Both the position numbers and the translations under genes were made by a program. This document shows, in pieces, positions 56,623-64,000 of a stretch of DNA of 64,000 bases (positions are counted from its first letter, which is position 1; the number at the start of each line of letters is the position of its first letter). Origin of the DNA: Petunia secreta (Eukaryota > Streptophyta > Magnoliopsida > Solanales > Solanaceae); the NCBI GenBank assembly GCA_029990175.1, contig JARKIP010000065.1, forward strand, positions 5,584,501-5,648,500. Direction: 5' to 3'. The notes beneath the pieces are model-generated. The model worked only from the letters and a program-made list of their open reading frames with translations. It searched no databases and was not told the origin of the DNA.

Positions 56623-58089
56623 TCAAACTGGAGGAAGTGCTGAAGCTGAAGTGCTAGCATGGTTTGGATCAATCCTGGCTCGTTTCACAGTCTCTACAAC
56701 TTCTTCCATGAAGCTCCACTCGGAAGGAGTGAAAGTGATGGAGCTAAGCTTGACCTTCATCCCATAGGTTAGATCTACATCTTCTAAACCTTCTTTTCCT
56801 GCTGGGCTAGGAGTGATGGCAATGTCTTCTTTAATCCAGGCATAGTATTCAGGAGTCCGGCCTGCCGGATGAAAACTAGCACGTTGGTTCACCATTCTAT
56901 CCCAATCTTTGAAAATTTCTCCGACCCTTGGAACTTTTACTTCTTTGCCAAATTCAATTTCATAGGATCTCGTATATGCCGTGAGGGGTATGACTTGTTC
57001 TATCCCAAACTGACGAAGGACTCTTAAAGGCGCATAGTGATGAAGGCCCGTCAACCCGATGAGCTCGATGTAATACTTCTCCTTAGATCTAAGATAAACG
57101 CCCTCCTTGATTGCAAGCCACCACACTTTCCACAAAATATGGTCGTCTTCAAGCTCGGCTAAGTATCGAAACCAATCATTAAGGCCCACTGGTGCAACAA
57201 ACTTTTCAAGTACCCGTTCTTGATAGCTTCTGATTGGGTTGCCCCCGCATAAGGCTATGTCCACTATGGGTTTTCGATTAAAAAGGTGTTCCATGGCCCA
57301 TAGTTGAAGAAGTAGATTTGAGCCCTCAAAATACCTCTTGCCCTTTTTTCTGCAGTTAGTTAGAGCTCTAAGCATTTCTGCCAGAATCATCGGGACCACA
57401 GTGACTTCTTTGTTATCAATCCCTTCAAACAAAATACGGACCACTGAACCAATGCTGGTGCTAATCTTCCCTTCTTCCCGCGGAAAAATCAGAGTTCCAA
57501 AGAAGGAAATGACAAAGGCGGTGAAGCGCCTTTTCTTCCAGGTATCCAAAGAACAAGCAAATTCCCGAATATGGACAGCGTGGCTGTCCCCAAGTGCAAA
57601 CCTCTCATAAAGATAGTCTAAAGAAACCCATTCCTTTGCAAAGCATCCCAACTTCTTGTTGTTATGTAACCCCAAATCATCTAAGAAATGCCTCCCTCCT
57701 TGTTTCATTGGAATGATCATCTCCCGACCCTTCAAAGGCAGCCCGGTAAGGTCGGCCATTTCCTCTAAGGTCGGTGTAAGCTCAAAATCCTTAAATCGAA
57801 AAACGGCCCTGGAATAGCTCCAAAAAGGCAAGAGTGCCTGAATGAAGTAACGGTCAGATGGAATCTCTAACAAATGAATCAAATTTCCCAACTTCTTCTC
57901 AACCCATCCCGCCTCTCGTTTGTCATCTTGTTTCATGTTCCTCCACCATTCTTTCAATTTCTCAGGGACCTTAACAACCATTTGGACATTCTTGAATTCT
58001 GACATCTTTTGACCTACAAAGCCAATGACAAAATGTTCTAAACCCCATTCATTGCAAAACTTGGTTTGGACTGTGAATTTCGTTATCAT
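56623..58089 (-). CDS. EA DUF7745 / plant-mobile-domain-like leader ORF (488 residues)
   Basis: The first ATG in frame is at 58089 (MITKFTVQ); an alternative is 58005 (MSEFKNVQ). The frame is uninterrupted. The phrase FELTPTLEEMADLTGLPLKG resembles the TPTLEDVA-LLGLP core of plant mobile domain proteins, a family known both as host genes and inside plant transposons. Other blocks are VISFFGTLIFPREEGK, PMILAEMLRALTNCRKKG and NLLLQLWAMEHLF. The tail is Ser/Ala-rich. It sits between the PBS and gag, where Ogre-type elements carry an extra ORF of unknown function. EB has a broken copy in the same place. Biochemical activity unknown. Confidence 0.75.
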   Translation of the reverse strand: MITKFTVQTKFCNEWGLEHFVIGFVGQKMSEFKNVQMVVKVPEKLKEWWRNMKQDDKREAGWVEKKLGNLIHLLEIPSDRYFIQALLPFWSYSRAVFRFKDFELTPTLEEMADLTGLPLKGREMIIPMKQGGRHFLDDLGLHNNKKLGCFAKEWVSLDYLYERFALGDSHAVHIREFACSLDTWKKRRFTAFVISFFGTLIFPREEGKISTSIGSVVRILFEGIDNKEVTVVPMILAEMLRALTNCRKKGKRYFEGSNLLLQLWAMEHLFNRKPIVDIALCGGNPIRSYQERVLEKFVAPVGLNDWFRYLAELEDDHILWKVWWLAIKEGVYLRSKEKYYIELIGLTGLHHYAPLRVLRQFGIEQVIPLTAYTRSYEIEFGKEVKVPRVGEIFKDWDRMVNQRASFHPAGRTPEYYAWIKEDIAITPSPAGKEGLEDVDLTYGMKVKLSSITFTPSEWSFMEEVVETVKRARIDPNHASTSASALPPV

Positions 58090-58580
58090 ATAAACACATA
58101 ATATGCACCGTTGTTGGGTGTTAAAACCCGTCAACGAAAAAGGGTGGTTTTCCTAACTATGGAGGCGGTACCAAGGACCGGGTCCAATCTAAGGCTTATG
58201 CATGCATGTTCCTAACGAAAACTCTAGAGTGGGTTTACTAGACACAAGGCTGGTTTGAGTGGCAAGCGGTCACGCGGTAGTAAAACTATCCGCTCACCCC
58301 GCAGGTACGCGCACTCTTCCTTAAAGGGTTTTTTTGTGAGTTGCGGGTGTATATGCATACACCTCGCGGGTATAAGTAACCATGAAGAAGCTCCCAGGAG
58401 TGGGGGAAATATGAACGGAATGCCAGTTTTATATGTGCGCAAATAAAAGTGTAGTGACATGCTTTCAGTGACAAACAATTGCAAATAATCAAATTAAATA
58501 ATCATGCTATTTTTTGCAAATAATATTAAACAAATAAAGAGTTATCTTGTGAAAACCTTGCGGTTAGAACCTTAAGGTAA
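58090..58580 (-). other. EA leader
   Basis: About 490 bp between the PBS and the DUF7745-like ORF. Only short ORFs of no recognised family. Confidence 0.65.
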
Positions 58581-58598
58581 TCCCCAGCGGAGTCGCCA
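58581..58598 (-). other. EA primer binding site
   Basis: The minus strand reads TGGCGACTCCGCTGGGGA, three bases inside the LTR end (58602). This matches the type of site in Tat/Ogre elements. The tRNA (Arg by analogy) is not verified. Confidence 0.7.
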
Positions 58599-58601
58599 CG
58601 C

Positions 58602-61600
58602 TGTTGAACCCCAAAAATTACCCTTTCTTTTAAGAAAAGATAGGTTTCGGGTATAACGTTCAACAATATGGGACTCCAAAGGGCTTTCTTTGGAGTCGCC
58701 ACCTAATTTAGGAGAATTAGGAACCAATTAGTTAAATAGTGCGTGCAAGCACTCCGTTTTAAGAAAAATGGTCTTTTCAGAGATTCTGAAGTAAGAGGTT
58801 CAGTTATTTTCGAAAGAAGGTTTCGATTTGAAAGCACTTTCGAAAATCCGTAAAATTACGGTTAATCCTTCGGTTTTTACAAAATAGCTCAAAAGGTTAA
58901 CTTTCAATATGTCGATAAAATGGTTTTAAGATTAATATTAAAAATCTAAGATTATAGTAAATTATACTTTAAAGAAATATGAATTTAAATAAACTTAGAC
59001 TTGAAAAGGGAAGGAAGAAAGAAAGGAAAATAAATAAATAAATAAATAAATAATTTTGCTAAAATATGAAAAACCAATTAATTGGAAAGAAGTTGCACTT
59101 TCACGGATAAAAATGAGTTACTTTTATTAATTTCAAATTTTAATTGCACGCATTGTTTAACTAAAAGATGCACAATTCGTAAATAAGATGGAGATTCTAA
59201 AGAAATAAAATATTCACAAAATAACTCAATAAATAACTAAACATTCATTCATAATCAATCAAATAAATAATTATCTACGGGGAATTCCTATAGACATGCA
59301 ATTTCTAAGGAGGGGAAAAGAGGAGGTTTAGAAGAAGAACCCGGAGATTGATAAAACTCATGGGAGCCTTGAATTTATTTAATTTATACAATTATATGCC
59401 CATGAGCCTAAGTTAGAATAGGCGGCTCAACAAAGCATTTTTAAATTTCTATAGGTCTTGAATCTTGAGCCCGGACTCGACCCCAATGCAACTCCAAGCC
59501 AATAAGCCAATCCCAATTGGTGAGTTTTGATCAACTCGTCCCCAAGTGGGTGTTTTATGCAAAAGAAAAGGGTAGACAAAGAATCAATAAATATCAAGAA
59601 TTATTTACTATAAATCAAACCAAATGAAGAAATTAATCCAAATAAGTGAATTTCAATAAGCCCCAAGGTCTGGTAAGATATATTTGTAGTAAACAGTTCC
59701 AAAGAAAGTACTAATAAAAAAAGGGCCCACCGCTTAAAGATACATGCAATTGGTAAATAAATAGAAAACCAAGGAAGATTCAATTACACCTTTTCCCTGC
59801 TCAATTTTCATAACAGCTTTTTTTCAGTTGACAGGCGCAAAGACAAGCATAAGAGAGGAGCTACACTTAGAAATAAGTGTCGGCAACGAAAACTTTCAAG
59901 CTAAACAACTACCTCTTTCTTTGTTTTAAGCACAAAATGCACCAAGTTATTTTCAAGATTTCAGATAAAGATTAAACCACACCATCCCAGGGAACAAACA
60001 CTTACGGTATGCTTTTCACAGATCTGCTGTTTTAACTTGACTTTCTTATCAAATTTTAGTTTAAACATATGATCAAATAGTATAGAATATACCTTACTTG
60101 TCACTAACCAATGAACACATAAAGGGAACACATTTTCAACAAACTGACTCATAAATTGACCAACTAAACACATACAAATGACTATAAACTATTAATCAAC
60201 TAATCAGTGTATTTCAGTTTATGTTTATTATGAGAATCAGAACCTAGACACGGCAGAATTTTAAAGATTAAACCACAACTAATCTTGAACTATACTAGTC
60301 AAAGAAAGAGGCCTTGAACTGCTCTGGAAAAACAATTTCACATTATTATAGTTGGTGTAAAAGATTTAAATTTTATGTATTAACAGATAGGAGTGAAAGA
60401 GCTGCAACAGACATATCAAACCTTCTATAAATGGGTGTAATTTAAACACTTAACAGATTATGAAGGCCAGACACAAAAGCATACATTATTCTTGACATAT
60501 TAAGAAGACTAGTAGTAACTAAACAGAGAAACTGATTTCTTAGAAACCTGAAGCTACCAGCAGGAACCCAACACACCCAGATACACTTGCACACACTCAT
60601 GCTCACAGGCACACACACCTACTCATACAAGCAGACCCTTCATTATGCTCCTGGAACCTGCACATTCTTCACACTATATACAGCCTCCAAAACAAGCTAT
60701 GCAACTCCCTGAACCACCTGACTATCAACTCCCAGAACCTGCGACATCCCAGACTCCCTCACAGACCCTTCACACTCACAAACACTCCAGAGAACAAATC
60801 CCACCAGCTAGCACCCAACCTCACATTCTTACACACCTCTACAAACATCCAGGAACAACTCCACCCAACTCCCTCTTTGAACAACCTGACCTCTCTTGCT
60901 TTTAACAAACACCAAAGGTCAAGCTTTATGCTTGAACAACTCCTAAATCCTTCATTAAACTGCGGCACATACTCTCAGCACCCATAACTACTACCTAACT
61001 TCAATTTTAAAATCCACCAGCACCTCTACATCCTCTAATCAAGAACAAAACTCTAAGCGCTTGCACATGCTCCCTCAAACAGCCAGAAACAAGAAAGCTC
61101 ATACACATGCAGACAAATAAAAGCTAGTACTTAAACATTATTTCCCTAGGCTTCATTTTCAGAACAAAAGTCAGATGCTAAACCTCTTTGTTTTGCTAAA
61201 AAAAGTAGTCATGTAAAGAAAACTGAAACTAGCAATTTGATTAACTATTAAAAGGACTAATCTTTACATTTTGATAAATGAAGACATCTTAAAGATTTAA
61301 TCTTTCACTTTAAAACTGAAACAAAGAGCTTATTTCAAGCTGTTTACATAATATATCTAAACTAAACAACGTATGAGTCATAAAGAACTAATAACATACC
61401 ACTAAAACTGAACTAGAAAAATAAGGAAAATAAGAGAAAAGGTTAAGATTTTTACCTTTTTGCGGGCAGTGAACTAAGGCGTTAAATCTGAAAATAATCG
61501 CGACTCAACTAAGCGACGCGAATGGAGTCGTCGACTCGAATAGCGACGCGACGACACAAATGATGTAGCGATAATAGCAATCCAACCAGGAACAAAACCA

Positions 61601-64000
61601 AAGACTGAACACTATCTCTCTGTTCTTTTAAAGAAAAGGTTAAGCTAAAATGTATAGGTTTTGCCGTTTCTCCTTTTTTTCCCTTTTTTTAAAAAATGAA
61701 CTGAATAAGAAATATATATACCTGCTAGGCTAGGGTTTCGGATGGAGGGTTGAGATTCAAAATTTAACCCAAAATCGACATTTCACCTTTGAGATAAGGG
61801 TTTGAATTGTCCCTTTTCGCAAAAATGGTACAATTCTTGTCTTTATCCCAAAGGAAAATGTCCGTTGGGATCAAATTGACGCCTCGGATGAAATCGATTC
61901 AAATCGACGCCCATAAACAGTCCAGCTAAGCCTTGTACGGAGAAGAGGACAAGGATGACAAGGATTTTCACGCGTTTTGGCTGGGATTTGGGAGAGAATC
62001 GGGCGGGTTTAGGGCTTAAATCGGGTTAGGAGAAGAGAAAGCGGGTTGGGGGGTTTTCTGAAAAGGGAAGGGATATGCGCGTATGCGTGTGTATAATGTC
62101 TTGTATATGTTTTGCATGGATAGGACAGATTTAGACTACAAATTATGCTTTTAGCCACTTTATTTGAAATTAAGCAATTTGCCTTTAATTTCAAAAATTG
62201 ATTTTAATTTCAGAATAATTAAACCTTTAATTTTGAAAATCTCCGGGACAAAATTGGGTGTCAACAGCTGCCCCTCTTTACCCGGAAAAGGATGAAAGAG
62301 TTTTCAGGGTAAAGAAGTTGACGGAAAAGCCAATTTTGTCACGATAAAGCCAAAGACTTTGATTCCAAGGGATCAAAGTGCGAGGCTTATGGATATGGCC
62401 GAACTCCGGTTTTCGAGTTGCCTACATATCTCGGGCTGAAAGAGAATCAGGCCATATGTAGTTCAACGACACTTAGACATGAAAACTCGCACGATTGATT
62501 GAAAAAGACGCACGAATAGGAAAGAATTCAAACTGACCCCCTAATCTGGAATGAAAGATTAGGTAAGAATTTGCTTGTTCGAGTGCGATTCTTCAGATCC
62601 TCGTTGACGAGTCTAGCTCATATCAACGATTGCCCCAGTTCACTGCTAAGAAAAAGTTCCACGTTATGCTCCAAATGCTGTTGCGTTATTGCCAAAATTC
62701 TGTAAAGACTTAACAAACGGTAAGCGAGCAACTGCTAATAAACTGCAATAATTGGAATAAGAAATAAAAGAGTGATAACATAAAATTATAAATGCGGGTC
62801 GTGATATCATCAATGAGTTCTTCCTTCAATCAACTGATGAGGCGCTCCGCCCGGGGAACCTCTAGGCTGATCATTATTCTAAAACAGTAAAGTAAAACAA
62901 TAAGTCAAGAAGGAACGAATTGCAGAATATAAGGTTGTTAAAAAAATAAGTCGACTAACAAGACATAATGCCTCAAGTCGACTTGGCTAATCTACATCCT
63001 ACGCAGGTAACATAACGTTCATTTGTAAGGCAAACGAGCCTAAAACGTCCAATTATAAGGCGAACGAGCCTAAAACGTTCAATTATAAGGCGAACGAGCC
63101 TAAAACGCTCAATTATAAGGCGAACGAGCCTAAACCATTAGGCAAGCAAAAGAGGCGAAATTCATTAAAACAGGTACTTCTTTAGACTTAGAACTATCTG
63201 CAAATCACAAAATGAAATTTTAGTAAACGTTCCCATAAATAGAAATGAAACGTATAAGCTTAACAATTTGCAAGGAATATAAGAAATAGAAATGCCGCCT
63301 TTCAGCAATAACCGTGATAAAGCATAATGCTTTAGATCATGAATAGGTAGTCTACAATGCGATCTCGGAATGTGCTCCATTCTATTGATAAAGCAATGAG
63401 GCGTCAAGTCTCGAAACATCCAACGTCCTAGCGCAACTTGAAAACCTGCACATCCCATTTACGGGTGGGTTAACCCGAATTGTTCATTTATAAGGTGAAC
63501 AGGCCCAAAACGTTCATTTCTAAGGCGAACGAGCCTAAAACGTTCATTTATAAGGCGAACGGGCCCAAAAACGTTCATTTCTAAGGCGAACGAGCCTAAA
63601 ATGCATAAGATAAGGCGAAAAATACAAAACTCATTAAAGTGGGTACTTCTTCAAACTTAGCAATATCTGCAAATCACAACAATGGAATTTTAGTAAGTGT
63701 TATCATAGTGGAATAGAAATGAATCTGCTTTCAACAATTTGCGAGAATTATAGGATATAGAAAGGCCGCCTTTCGGCAATAAACTGTGGATAAAGTGGCG
63801 GTTTGCGATTTAATTTTGAATTGTGCTCGAATCACTTGTCAAGACAAATGAGACGTCCAGTCTTGAAGCATCCAATGTTCCAAAACGACTCGAAGTAAAT
63901 CTGCATATCCGATTTACCGGTGGATGGACCCGGATCATTAATTTATAAGGCAAAAAGGTCTAAAACATTCAATTATAAGGCGAACGAGCCCAAAACGTTC
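58602..64000 (-). repeat. EA 5' LTR (runs off the window)
   Basis: It is the second copy of 45943-51330, with scattered single-base differences (for example at TTTCGGGT/TTTTGGGT, GACGCG/GACGCA and AACGTATGA/AACATATGA). It includes minisatellite clusters at 63015-63135, 63481-63604 and from 63935. Confidence 0.9.

Larger units (their letters stand above)
45943..64000 (-). mobile_element. EA: giant non-autonomous Tat/Ogre-like element (5' LTR runs off the window)
   Basis: 45943-51330 and about 58612-64000 are direct repeats at a constant offset of about 12,669 bp, more than 99% alike by eye. On the minus strand the right copy is the 5' LTR, immediately preceded (plus 58581-58598) by a PBS-like TCCCCAGCGGAGTCGCCA. 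The 7-kb interior reads DUF7745-like ORF, gag 1, gag 2. No protease, RT, RNase H or integrase motif is seen. The arrangement fits gag-only terminal-repeat elements related to Tat/Ogre, mobilised by a partner. The LTR length is at least 5.4 kb; its outer end is not in view, so the TSD cannot be checked. Confidence 0.85.

Noticed and set aside
1..64000. Endogenous pararetrovirus or other integrated plant virus.
   Set aside because: No movement protein, coat protein or caulimovirid-type RT context was seen. All RT segments fit Ty3/gypsy, Ty1/copia or LINE elements.
45943..64000. Plain segmental duplication of 5.4 kb rather than LTRs.
   Set aside because: A PBS-like site lies three bases from the inner repeat end, with gag ORFs in the matching orientation, and the EB relic repeats the same layout.

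Overview
The window is plant nuclear DNA, almost all of it nested and decayed retrotransposons around one small host gene. A tRNA-derived SINE of a kind I associate with Solanaceae, Tat/Ogre-like elements, CRM-like chromoviruses, a DUF4283-bearing LINE and a defensin-like gene point to a dicot, probably Solanaceae. That identification is tentative because it rests on recalled family resemblance. No rRNA, tRNA, CRISPR array or bacterial gene was seen.

Layout. (1) Positions 1-6249, + strand: element E1, a decayed CRM-like Ty3/gypsy element with its 5' LTR outside the window. (2) 6250-7131 and 13102-18590, - strand: element EB, a very decayed Tat/Ogre-like element with a DUF7745/plant-mobile-domain-like ORF behind its primer binding site. 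(3) 7132-13096, + strand: element E2, inserted into EB debris. It is structurally complete (LTRs, PBS, PPT, perfect 5-bp TSD) but has no reverse transcriptase or integrase. (4) 18595-21170, - strand: a Tekay/Del-like gag-pol fragment. (5) 21582-22299: a two-exon defensin-like gene. (6) 22322-37522, + strand: a Ty1/copia element (TSD GAAAT) just downstream of the defensin-like stop codon. It carries an extra 149-codon ORF in its leader. (7) 25795-33329, - strand: element E3, a CRM-like element (TSD CTAGT) inside the copia pol, with nearly identical LTRs and one in-frame stop. (8) 37528-38400: the displaced flank of the defensin-like gene plus a degenerate tandem copy. (9) about 38670-38895: a SINE. 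(10) 40016-45091, - strand: an L1-type LINE. (11) 45943 to beyond 64000, - strand: element EA, a giant Tat/Ogre-like element with LTRs of at least 5.4 kb, two gag ORFs and a DUF7745-like ORF but no pol.

How the parts relate. E2 shares its untranslated leader, up to the ATGGCT start, with E1, and its 3' polypurine/integrase-tail segment with E3. It therefore looks like a non-autonomous parasite of CRM-like elements. E1 and E2 each carry a private GC-rich palindromic array in both the LTR and the leader. EA and EB share the order LTR, PBS, DUF7745-like ORF, so that ORF is a fixed part of the family rather than a chance capture. EA must depend on another element for reverse transcription and integration. 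The most novel-looking items are E2 (mutated protease-like domain and duplicated arrays), EA (two gags, leader ORF, giant LTR with a hierarchical minisatellite) and the intact leader ORF of the copia element.
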